Part shown: one piece after another, positions 54,022-62,473 of the stretch | Numbering within the stretch: position 1 is the first letter of the stretch | Layout of the letters: the number at the start of each line of letters is the position of its first letter | Assembly: GCF_949987515.2 (NCBI RefSeq) | Contig: NC_082689.1 | Location: 101,780,957 to 101,844,956 of the forward strand | DNA: 64,000 nucleotides | Direction: 5' to 3' | Source of the DNA: Delphinus delphis | Lineage: Eukaryota > Chordata > Mammalia > Artiodactyla > Delphinidae | Notes under the pieces: model-generated | What the model saw: the letters and a program-made list of their open reading frames with translations, nothing else | What the model was told of the DNA's origin: nothing | The model's database searches: none | Position numbers and translations under genes: made by a program

Positions 54022-54027
54022 AATAAA
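54022..54027 (+). terminator. Polyadenylation signal in 5' LTR
   Basis: AATAAA within ttcaataaacctcttgc, a context common in gammaretroviral R regions. The functional counterpart for the proviral transcript is at 60270-60275 in the 3' LTR. Confidence 0.88.
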
Positions 54028-54109
54028 CCTCTTGCGTTTTGCATCGACTTCCGACTCTTGTTGTTTCCTGGGCGAGTCGAAACTCCTAGGAGACCGCGCA
54101 GGTCTAACA

Positions 54110-54522
54110 TTTGGGGGCTCGTCCGGGATTCCACTCGCCCCGGACCACAAGAACACCGGCAGTTGGAGGTACCAGGTAAGCTCGAGCTTGATTGTCTGTT
54201 TGTCCCTTGTTCTTTGTGGGCCATTATCGGAGGAAAGCCGTAAGAATCGGCTTATTATGGAATCTGTATCGGACCTTTGGCTAGGCAGACGTGCTAATAG
54301 CCGGCGTCCATGAGCCCTAGGGGACGCCCTAGTGGCTCATCTGGAAGGAGAGGCAAACTCTGTCTCCCCTTCACTCGGTTTCGGCAGTTCCCTTGGTGGT
54401 AACTGCCATCTGAAGAAGTTTCGGTTTTGAAGCGAGCTCGCGGTGGCCCATACGTATATGTGTTTTGTGGAGTTTTAACTGTTTCTGTATTGTGGTCTAT
54501 TCTTCTTCTCTGACGGACGACA
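54110..54522 (+). promoter_or_regulatory. Leader: splice donor and packaging region
   Basis: 413 bp between LTR and gag. The splice donor ccag|gtaagct has its GT at 54176-54177 and would serve the env mRNA. The rest contains GC-rich hairpin-prone DNA (for example around 54280-54345), as expected for the packaging signal, though I did not fold it. I did not identify an upstream in-frame glycosylated-Gag extension. Confidence 0.75.
54112..54129 (+). other. Primer binding site, tRNA-Pro
   Basis: tgggggctcgtccgggat, 18 bases, begins two bases (TT) after the LTR end. This is the complement of the 3' end of proline tRNA and is the usual gammaretroviral primer site. Confidence 0.95.
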
Positions 54523-56106
54523 ATGGGACAAACTATGACGACTCCTCTTTCCCTTACCCTAAGCTATTGGACCGAAGTTCGGGCCAGAGCCCATAATTTT
54601 TCGGTAGAGGTAAAGAAAGGAAAGTGGCAGACTTTGTGTGCCTCTGAATGGCCAACATTTCAGATAGGATGGCCCCCCGAAGGATCCTTTTTATTAGACA
54701 AGATTAAGCTGCTGAAGTCTAAGATATTTAATATAGATCCCCACGGACATCCAGACCAAGTACCATATGTCTTGGTCTGGGAAGATTTAATTCTCTCCCC
54801 ACCTCCGTGGGTCCGGCCCTTTGTTTCCTCAACAGGTACGTCCGCGCATACATCAGCAGCGTCGGAGATATTAGCCTTAAAGAAAAACCCCAACACGGAG
54901 AAGCTACCCGACGCCCCGGATCTACCGAAGGCGATTTATCCTGACCCGCAGTCCGATTTGCTTCTTTTGGATTCCCCACCCCCTTATCCTCCGGCCCCGA
55001 ATCCCCTACCACCTAGAGGACCCCCAGCTCCACTGCCCTCGGCACCAAGGGAACCATCCATGATGGAAGAAGAAAGGGGTCCCTCAGTGGGCACTAGGAG
55101 CCGGAGGGCTATCTCCCCGGACTCCACTGCCCTACCTCTTAGAGAATATGGCCCCCGCGATGGCCAAGGGAATAGACCTCTCCAATATTGGCCCTTTTCC
55201 TCTGCAGATCTTTATAATTGGAAAATGCATAACCCAACTTTTTCCGAAAATCCACAGGCCCTTACCGCTTTAATAGAATCTCTTGTTTTCTCCCACCAGC
55301 CCACATGGGATGATTGTCAGCAGCTGCTCCAGACTCTCCTAACGACTGAGGAGAGGCAACGGGTTCTTTTGGAAGCCAGAAAAAATGTATTAGGCGCCAA
55401 TGGGCAACCTACCCAGCTGCCTAACGAGATTGATGCTGGTTTCCCACTCGTCAGGCCAAACTGGGATTTCAATGCCCCGGAAGGTAGGGAGCGCCTGAAA
55501 ATGTATCGCCAGGCTCTGGTGGCGGGTCTCCATGGAGCGGCCAGACGGCCCACTAATTTGGCTAAGGTAAGGGAAGTAACTCAGGGGCCCCAGGAATCGC
55601 CAACTGTGTTCCTGGAACGTTTAATGGAAGCCTTTAGACGCTTTACCCCTTATGATCCAACTTCGGAGGGACATAGGGCTACTATAGCGATGGCTTTCAT
55701 AGATCAAGCGGCCCCTGATATTAAGAAGAAATTACAAAGGCTAGATGGCTTGCAGGGATTTTCGCTTCAGGAGTTAGTAAAAGAGGCAGATAAAGTATAT
55801 AACAAAAGAGAAACAGAGGAAGAGAAGGAAGAAAGAACGCAGAAAGAGCAGGAAGCCCGTGAAATAAGACGGGATAAGAGACAGGAGAGGAATTTAAGTA
55901 AGATACTGGCCACTGTGGTTGGAGGAAGAAATATAGGGGATAGAAGTAGGCAGGAAGGGCGAACGGCAGACAGAAGGCAGCCATTAGACAAGGACCAATG
56001 TGCCTACTGTAAAGAAAAAGGACATTGGGCGAGAGAATGCCCTAAGAAAAAGAATGGAGGAAGGCCAACCAAAAACAAAATCTTAACATTGAAAGAAGAC
56101 GACTAG
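54523..56106 (+). CDS. gag: Gag polyprotein, complete ORF
   Basis: A 527-residue gammaretroviral Gag, the structural polyprotein that assembles particles at the membrane. Matrix (about 1-130) starts MGQT, giving a myristoylation glycine at position 2. The p12-like region (about 131-204) is proline-rich with the late-domain motif PPPY at 152-155. Capsid (about 205-475) begins PLREYG and has a major homology region at about 354-373 ([14 protein letters not shown]). A charged coiled segment covers about 425-455. Nucleocapsid has one CCHC knuckle, C493-C496-H501-C506. Length and domain order are normal and no frame break is present. The ORF ends in TAG at 56104-56106, followed in the same frame by protease, as in viruses that make Gag-Pol by stop-codon readthrough. 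Expression is unknown. Confidence 0.96.
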   Translation: MGQTMTTPLSLTLSYWTEVRARAHNFSVEVKKGKWQTLCASEWPTFQIGWPPEGSFLLDKIKLLKSKIFNIDPHGHPDQVPYVLVWEDLILSPPPWVRPFVSSTGTSAHTSAASEILALKKNPNTEKLPDAPDLPKAIYPDPQSDLLLLDSPPPYPPAPNPLPPRGPPAPLPSAPREPSMMEEERGPSVGTRSRRAISPDSTALPLREYGPRDGQGNRPLQYWPFSSADLYNWKMHNPTFSENPQALTALIESLVFSHQPTWDDCQQLLQTLLTTEERQRVLLEARKNVLGANGQPTQLPNEIDAGFPLVRPNWDFNAPEGRERLKMYRQALVAGLHGAARRPTNLAKVREVTQGPQESPTVFLERLMEAFRRFTPYDPTSEGHRATIAMAFIDQAAPDIKKKLQRLDGLQGFSLQELVKEADKVYNKRETEEEKEERTQKEQEAREIRRDKRQERNLSKILATVVGGRNIGDRSRQEGRTADRRQPLDKDQCAYCKEKGHWARECPKKKNGGRPTKNKILTLKEDD

Positions 56107-56577
56107 GAAAGTCAGGGCTCGAACCCTCTCCCCGAGCCCCGGGTAACTCTTAAAGTGGAGGGGGAACCTGTTCAATTTTTGGTAGATACCGGAGCCCAGC
56201 ACTCCGTCCTTCTCCACTCAAAAGGTCCTATCTCAGCTAAAAGGTCATGGGTACAAGGAGCCACTGGGAATAAACAATATTCATGGACCACACCAAGGAC
56301 AGTAGATCTTGGGATTGGACGAGTAACCCATTCATTTTTGATTATTCCGGAATGCCCCTATCCTTTGCTGGGAAGAGATTTACTCTCCAAAGTAGGGGCT
56401 CAAATCCACTTTCAGCCAGAAGGTCCCACCATAACTGATAATAAGGGAAGGTTACTTCAAATATTGACTATGAAATTAGAAGATGAATATAAATTATACG
56501 AGCAGCCTTCATCCTCACGAGTTAATGTTACTGATTGGGTAACTCGGTTCCCTCAAGCCTGGGCAGAAACTGCCTGA
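56107..56577 (+). CDS. pro: Protease and RT N-terminal segment (readthrough from gag)
   Basis: This segment is in frame with gag immediately after the UAG, without its own conventional start, so it would be expressed only by readthrough. An aspartic protease is visible: the active site is within [11 protein letters not shown] (DTGA at 56185-56196), and PLLGRDLL lies about 60 residues later, matching the conserved GRD motif. The protease matures the Gag and Gag-Pol polyproteins as a dimer. After about residue 104 counted from 56155 the sequence passes into the RT N-terminus. An in-frame TGA (56575-56577) ends the frame about 35 codons into RT, so the protease itself looks complete while pol is cut off. 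Confidence 0.9.
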   Translation, partial: ESQGSNPLPEPRVTLKVEGEPVQFLVDTGAQHSVLLHSKGPISAKRSWVQGATGNKQYSWTTPRTVDLGIGRVTHSFLIIPECPYPLLGRDLLSKVGAQIHFQPEGPTITDNKGRLLQILTMKLEDEYKLYEQPSSSRVNVTDWVTRFPQAWAETA

Positions 56578-58665
56578 ATGGGGATGGCCAAAAATCGGCC
56601 CCCGGTGCTAGTGGAACTCAAGGCAACTGCCACCCCAATAACAGTCCGTCAATACCCCATGAGTAGAGAAGCCAAAGACGGTATCCGTCCCCATATACAG
56701 AGGCTACTAGACTTGGGCATCTTAATAAGATGTCAGTCAGCATGGAACACCCCTCTCCTGCCGGTAAAGAAACCAGGAACAAATGATTATCGGCCGGTGC
56801 AGGATCTACGAGAGGTAAACAAACGGGTGGCAGACCTCCACCCCACAGTTCCAAACCCTTACAACCTCCTGAGCACTCTTCCACCTCAACATACGTGGTA
56901 TACTGTTTTGGACCTTAAAGATGTTTTTTTCTGTTTAAGACTCTCTCCCCTGAGCCAACCCTACTTTGCCTTCGAATGGAAAGATCCAACATCGGGAATG
57001 TCTGGTCAGCTGACATGGACACGGCTATCTCAGGGATTTAAGAACTCCCCGACCATCTTTGATGAAGCCCTCCATCAGGATTTGGCATTATACAGAGAAT
57101 CAAATCCCCAGGTAACATTACTCCAATACGTTGATGATATTTTATTAGCTGCTGAGACCCAAGAAGATTGTATCAAGGGTACTGAAAAACTGTTAACGGA
57201 ACTTGGAACCCTGGGATATAGAGCCTCAGCCAAGAAAGCACAAATATGCCAACAACAGGTCAGTTACCTGGGGTATCTATTAAAAGGGGGGCAAAGATGG
57301 CTCACGGAGAGCAGAAAGTATATGGTGGCCCAAATTCCGGCTCCCAAAAACGCCAGGCAGGTTAGAGAATTTTTGGGGACGGCCGGATTCTGTAGACTAT
57401 GGATTCCAGGGTTTGCTAAGCTGGCAGCCCCATTGTACCCCCTAACCAAAAACAGCACTCCTTTCATTTGGGGCGATAAGGAACAACGGGCTTTTGACCA
57501 AATCAAACGAGCTTTACTTTCAGCTCCAGCCCTAGGACTGCCAGATGTAACCAAACCTTTTCATTTATATGTGGCCGAAAATAAGGGCATTGCAAAAGGA
57601 GTATTGACTCAGAAATTGGGTCCCTGGAATCGCCCAGTTGCTTATTTGTCAAAAAAATTGGACCCTGTGGCATCAGGATGGCCCACCTGTTTAAAGATAA
57701 TTGCTGCAGTGGCCGTTCTAGTCAAAGATGCTGACAAACTAACTTTAGGACAAAATCTAACGATAACAGCTCCTCATGCCCTGGAAAATGTAGTCCGTCA
57801 ACCACCGGATAGGTGGCTAACTAATGCCAGGATTACCCATTACCAAACCCTGTTGCTAAACTCAGATCGCATCAAGTTTGCTCCAGCCACAGGACTCAAT
57901 CCAGCCACCTTGCTACCTGATCCTGACTTGGAAGGCTCCACCATCATACATGATTGTCAGGAAGTACTAGCCGCAGCACACGGCAGTAGGCCAGATCTGA
58001 TGGACCTGCCCCTCCCTGATGCTGATTTCACCTGGTTCACGGATGGGAGCAGTTTCCTGGAGGAAGGTAAGCGTCGAACTGGGGCAGCCGTGGTAGACGG
58101 AAATCAAGTCATATGGGCAGCGGCGCTACCACAAGGGACCTCAGCCCAACGAGCTGAATTAATTGCCCTGACGAGGGCATTAGAGATGGCAGAGAATAAA
58201 AAAGTAAACATCTACACAGACAGTAGATATGCGTTTGCTACCGCTCATATCCACGGTGCCATTTACCAACAGAGAGGGCTACTAACTTCAGGTGGCAAAG
58301 AAATTAAAAACAAAGACGAAATCGTGGCTTTGTTGACTGCACTCATGCTTCCTACTAAAGTCAGTATCATCCACTGCCCTGGACATCAAAAAGGAAATAC
58401 CCCAATAATTAGGGGAAATAATATGGCTGACCAAGTGGCCCGAGAAATAGCATCGGGAGAAGTCATTTTAGGACTGTCACATAAAGTTCCTGAAAAACCA
58501 GGCCGCGATGAAGAAATCATCCCGGCCACAACAAAAGGAACTTTGTCCCCTCAGCAAGCAGAATCCATGTTACAACAGATGCACAGATGGACACATTTGG
58601 GGACTAAAAAGATGGTAGCCTTGTTACAAAAAGCCGGGTACAAAACCCCTGGAATGACAAAATAG
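56578..58665 (+). pseudogene. pol: RT-RNase H and integrase N-terminus, cut at both ends
   Basis: A 695-codon open stretch in the gag frame after the TGA. RT motifs are present: LDLKD with the first catalytic aspartate at 112, LSQGF at 150-154, and YVDD at 184-187 (186 and 187 catalytic). Connection follows, then RNase H with an intact DEDD set at 489 (WFTDGSS), 527 (QRAELIAL), 548 (YTDSRY) and 618 (NNMADQV). The last 30 residues belong to the integrase zinc finger (H669 and H673 of HHCC). The frame ends at TAG 58663-58665 because of a frameshift within about 58641-58665. In intact viruses RT copies the RNA genome and RNase H removes it. Here the upstream TGA and downstream frameshift separate RT from Gag and from integrase. 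Confidence 0.93.
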
Positions 58666-58676
58666 CTGAACAAATT

Positions 58677-59609
58677 GTGCAGGAATGCGTCCCATGTCAA
58701 CAGGTAAATGCTCACAAAGGGAAACTTGAAACTGGAAAGAGACTCAGGGGGGACCGCCCAGGAACTTACTGGGAAGTGGACTTTACCGAAGTGCGTCCTG
58801 GAAGGTATGGTAATAAATACCTTTTAGTTTTTGTAGACACTTTTTCAGGATGGATAGAGGCTTTCCCAACAAAGAAAGAAACAGCTGCTGTAGTAGCCAA
58901 GAAGATTTTAGAAGAAATTTTTCCTCGATTTGGAGCATCAAAGGTAATAGGGTCTGATAATGGTCCAGCCTTCGTCGCCCAGGTAAGTCAGGATGTGGCC
59001 AGATATTTGGGGACTGATTGGAAATTACATTGTGCCTATAGACCCCAAAGTTTAGGTCAGGTAGAAAAAATGAATAGGACTCTAAAAGAGACCCTAACTA
59101 AATTGTCCTTGGAGACTGGCGGTACCGATTGGACGGTGCTCCTTCCTTTGGCCCTATTCCGGGTTAGAAATACACCTTCCCGATACCATCTTACTCCTTT
59201 TGAAATATTATATGGTGCCCCGCCTCCCCTCCTCACTTTAGGAAAAGAAATAAAACCTGATTGTCAAAATAACACTGACTTATATGCTAGGCTACTGGGA
59301 CTCCAATTGGTCCAGAAAGAAATATGGTCCCAACTCGCCAAGGCCTACCAACCGGGAACACCGGGAGAAACTCATCCTTTCCAAGTCGGAGACTCCGTAT
59401 ACGTCCGTCGGCATCGAACCCAGACGTTGGAACCTCGATGGAAAGGACCATACACCGTCCTCCTCACCACCCCAACGGCCATAAAAGTGGACGGCATCGC
59501 TGCCTGGATCCATGCTTCACATGTGAAGGCTGCACCAGCGACGGCATCATCAGGATGGCGGGCCCAAAGAACCGACAACCCGCTCAAACTCAAGCTTCTA
59601 CGAACCTAA
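58677..59609 (+). pseudogene. pol: Integrase, frameshifted from RT
   Basis: A 310-codon frame shifted relative to RT. It opens in the zinc finger with the second half of HHCC (ECVPC, 58683-58697). The catalytic D,D-35-E core is complete: D35 (YWEVDFTEV), D94 (GSDNGPAF) and E130 (LGQVEKMN), with 35 residues between D94 and E130. The C-terminal DNA-binding domain follows, including [11 protein letters not shown] and [12 protein letters not shown]. Integrase trims viral DNA ends and joins them to host DNA. Only the link to RT is broken; the core looks undamaged. Its last 55 bases overlap the env start, as is normal in gammaretroviruses. Confidence 0.93.
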
Positions 59610-59821
59610 GACTTATAATTTTGGTTTTACTGCCTTTACTGACTGTAAGTGATTTTAGCCCTCACCTCCCCCAACGTTTAACTTGGCAGGTAATTTCTCA
59701 GACTGGAGATGTAACCTGGTCCATTAGTCATACTGCACCCCCCTGGACCTGGTGGCCAGATCTTTTTCCTGATGTTTGTAAATTGGCTATAGGAGCACCT
59801 TATTGGGATACAGAAGGTTGA
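59555..59821 (+). pseudogene. env: Env remnant: signal peptide and SU N-terminus only
   Basis: 88 codons from an ATG inside the integrase frame to a TGA at 59819-59821. The N-terminus has a hydrophobic signal-like stretch ([14 protein letters not shown]), followed by the start of a surface subunit with LTWQVISQTGDVTW and PPWTWWPDLFPDVC, motifs typical of gammaretroviral SU. Everything after that is missing: most of SU, the cleavage site, the fusion peptide, the transmembrane subunit and the tail. The stop lies 43 bases before the 3' LTR. An intact gammaretroviral env is roughly 600-670 codons, so more than 85% is deleted. The remnant could at most encode a short secreted peptide. Confidence 0.9.
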
Positions 59822-59846
59822 GATTCCATGATTGGAATCAATAGTC

Positions 59847-59862
59847 AAAAGAAAAAGGGGGG
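59847..59862 (+). other. Polypurine tract
   Basis: aaaagaaaaagggggg followed by AA and the 3' LTR at 59865. It is the plus-strand primer site and is intact, so the env deletion stopped short of it. Confidence 0.93.
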
Positions 59863-59864
59863 AA

Positions 59865-60357
59865 TGTGGGACTCGAGGGACATTGTTCCAGCTAATGATT
59901 AAGAACTCTCCAGACATTAGGGGCTTCTTAGACAATGGGTGAATTTCCAGGATGTCCGGCCCCCTTCCGAGGAGGGAGGTAACAAAATGTAAAAAAGGTG
60001 TCTGTCAAAGACCAATCAGGCAGCTGGGGAGAAGGAGGGAGATAACAAAATGTAAAAAAGGTGTCTGTCAAAGACCAATCAGGCAGCTGGGGACAAGTTC
60101 CCTCTCTGGTCCGAGCCTAAGCCGGGACCAATCAGCAGGAGAACACAACCAAATCTATAATTTACATACGGGGAAGTGGGAACCTATAAAACTGACATAT
60201 TCGCGCCCAAAAGGGTTCCTTCTTCGACCTCCTGCGTGAGGACCAAGGAACCCCGGTGCACCGGCCTTCAATAAACCTCTTGCGTTTTGCATCGACTTCC
60301 GACTCTTGTTGTTTCCTGGGCGAGTCGAAACTCCTAGGAGACCGCGCAGGTCTAACA
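59865..60357 (+). repeat. 3' LTR
   Basis: 493 bp, apparently identical to 53617-54109, with the U3 repeats at 59971-60093, TATAAAA at 60185-60191 and AATAAA at 60270-60275. It is followed by the attg duplication. Confidence 0.97.
60270..60275 (+). terminator. Proviral polyadenylation signal
   Basis: AATAAA in the 3' LTR R region, the expected 3' end signal of the proviral transcript. Confidence 0.88.
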
Positions 60358-60474
60358 ATTGGTGGGGGGGGTGACTTTTTCTGGAGAAACCTGAGGCAGC
60401 ATGGTTTGACAGAATGTTAATTTCTTTGGGATTTTCCAGAACACAATAAGAGTGTAAATTTTAGTTTTAAACCT

Positions 60475-60800
60475 GTGTGGGGCTAGATCTTGGAATTTTA
60501 ATGTTCTTACATGTTCTTAAGCTGATGCTTATAAAGAATTATGAAATAGTTTGAAAACCACTGCCAAAATAGTGAAGCATCCAATTAATTCAGAAGAAAG
60601 TATCTCATTCCTAACTCTTATAAAGTTTGATGAATTTCCCAGGAGGGATAAAAATGAAGCATAACATCACTTCATTTGGCTCCCACCCATACAATTCCAT
60701 GAATTCAATGTGCTCCTTTGAGATTTAGTATAGTCAACATGCTTTTCAGTCTAATCTAAGAGTGGTCCTTGAAGAACTTGTTCTCATGCCTGGGGTCACT
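60475..60800 (-). repeat. Diverged repeat, copy B (partner at 43800-44140)
   Basis: Read on the minus strand, this aligns with copy A across about 330 bp. Shared landmarks are gagttaggaatgagatac, ttcttctgaatta, tgggtgggag and a MER5-like end cagtggttttcaaac. It starts about 115 bases from the 3' LTR. Confidence 0.75.
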
Positions 60801-62112
60801 GAGATAGATGTCCTTCCACATCCCTTCATTGTCATGGATCAAAGAATCCCATTAATAAGGATCTAGCCTACCATTTGAGTACAGATATATATCTCTGTTG
60901 GAATAAAAGTGCTTCAGGGAGGACAGACAATGAAATTCCCAAGGAAAATTGTTCTAAGACAAGAAGTTTGAGTGTCTGGACTAAGTGGCAGGAACAGAAT
61001 ATAAAGTAGCTGGTAGTTCCAGCTGTGGTATGAGGTGGGTCTGGCTGTCTGACTCTCTCTTGATCTAGTCCCCTCTCCACCCCTGTACCCCAGAGCACCT
61101 GTGTGCCATGAGAAACAAGATCACCAGCTGAAAAGAACCATGTCCCAGGTGCCCATCAGCTTTGCTGTGGTTGACCCCTCTGAAAGAGCTGGCAGTGATA
61201 ACAGAAGCATGGTGGAGAGGGAGGGGGTCCTCAAGATAAGTGGTCTCGATGGGGCAGCAGTGAAGCTATCAGTGAAGCTATTCATGTGGGAACACACCCT
61301 CATGCCTCACCCCTGTCCTCATCTCAGACTTTCATGACCCTTCCCTGGTGCTTTTGGAAGAAGTAACTAGTGTGGATATTCCAGGAAATGAGTGAATATC
61401 ATGCTGTTTGGGCTTGTGTCATTCAGATTTTGTGGAACATTTTACTCACTAGTGAATTAAACCTGGAACATACTGGCTAACATTTAATCCAAGATTATTC
61501 TGAATTCTTTTGCAGTCCCCACATATATCAAATTTGAAATCACTACTCCTAGGAAGTGTTAAGGCTAGTGGAAATAAAGCCATCTATTGTGCTCTTTCCC
61601 AACCTACAGCTTCTCTCCATCTTCAGGCACTGTCATCTTCTGTTCTTCTATTAGATGAGAGTTGTTTTTCTTCTCCTTTTCAGGAGGACAGTCCCTCTTG
61701 TCATGCTTTCCCATTTGCCTCCTTTAGGATCTTTATCTATTAATAATTCCCTTTCTCTCACACATTAAATTTTTCTGTTCTTTTCTGGCAATTTTCCTCT
61801 TCTAATACATATGTTTAAGCCTATAGATCCTAAAAGCAAACAAAAGACCAAAATGCAAAGCTTCATCCACTCATAGAGTAGGAGTTCCTTGGATACTACT
61901 GGTGAAACCAAGCAGGACCCTGTGGGGTTCCTGGGCATGGAAGCCTTTCAAACAGTTGCTAATCAGGGAAGTGAGGTGATGAAGAGACATGGGAGGAGCA
62001 GCCAAGAAATAATAGTGCAGCCTTGGGGTAGGGTCCTGGTTCTGCTTCAAGGGATACACATAACAATATCTTTGAGCTCTTTACAGAACTAAAATCCCCA
62101 ACAAATGGAAGG
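60801..62112. other. No gene seen
   Basis: Unique DNA. Frames of 60-78 codons near 61100-61340 and 61510-61743 have no recognised domain. Confidence 0.5.
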
Positions 62113-62473
62113 TGTTAGCATTCTTCACTCCAGAGAAGATCATAGTTTGAAAACCTCGAGAAGTTCATCAAGAGACCACCAGAGGCCAGATTAAAGGAAC
62201 CAGAGAAGCTCATTAGGACGAGACCACCTGAGGCCAGATTAAAGTAGTGCAGGCCCTGCACACACCCTAATCCTTACCAGCAACCCCACACTTGAGCCAT
62301 TGCTATAAAACTCTTCACCAAATCCTCCCAAGTTGGGACACACAGTTTTTGAGGGACACGAGTCCCCTGTATCCCCCTTTGCCTGGCAAAGCAATAAAGC
62401 TTTTCTACTTGACCCAAAATTCTGTCTCCAAGATTCGATTCAGCACCAGTGCACAGAGGCCGAGTTTTTGGCA
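62113..62473 (+). mobile_element. Solo class I-type ERV LTR
   Basis: About 360 bp with TATAAAA at 62304-62310, AATAAA at 62393-62398 in 'ggcaaagcaataaagc', and a downstream 'tctgtctccaagattcgatt' segment typical of some class I LTRs. It probably starts tgttagc and ends near ttggca. No internal region is attached and the ends are approximate. It is unrelated in sequence to the gammaretroviral LTRs at 53617. Confidence 0.65.

Larger units (their letters stand above)
53617..54109 (+). repeat. 5' LTR
   Basis: 493 bp, TG...CA. U3 carries a 60-bp tandem duplication and three CCAAT boxes. A TATA box is at 53937-53943, and the R start is probably within about 53955-53970. The polyadenylation signal is at 54022-54027 and U5 ends at 54109. 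It is offset from the 3' LTR by exactly 6248 with no indel. A 95-codon frame across U3/R is present in both LTRs and is probably meaningless. Confidence 0.97.
53613..60361 (+). mobile_element. Endogenous gammaretrovirus, env-deleted, recent
   Basis: A 6741-bp class I provirus (53617-60357) flanked by the perfect 4-bp duplication attg (53613-53616 and 60358-60361), the size usual for gammaretroviruses. Order: 493-bp LTR, TT, proline-tRNA primer site, leader with splice donor, gag, UAG, protease, RT-RNase H, integrase, short env remnant, polypurine tract, AA, 493-bp LTR. The LTRs start TGTGGG and end AACA, and I find no difference between them by eye. Breaks are an in-frame TGA at 56575, a frameshift near 58641-58665 and loss of nearly all env. 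Gag and pol features place it among mammalian gammaretroviruses. It may belong with the endogenous gammaretroviruses reported from killer whale and other delphinids, but that needs alignment. Confidence 0.97.

Noticed and set aside
59324..59821. 165-codon frame overlapping integrase, as a novel protein
   Set aside because: Its first 77 codons are the shadow of integrase in another frame; only the part from the ATG at 59555 resembles env.
62113..62473. Solo LTR of the same gammaretrovirus as 53617
   Set aside because: It shares the general signal order but not the sequence of the 493-bp LTRs, so it is another family.
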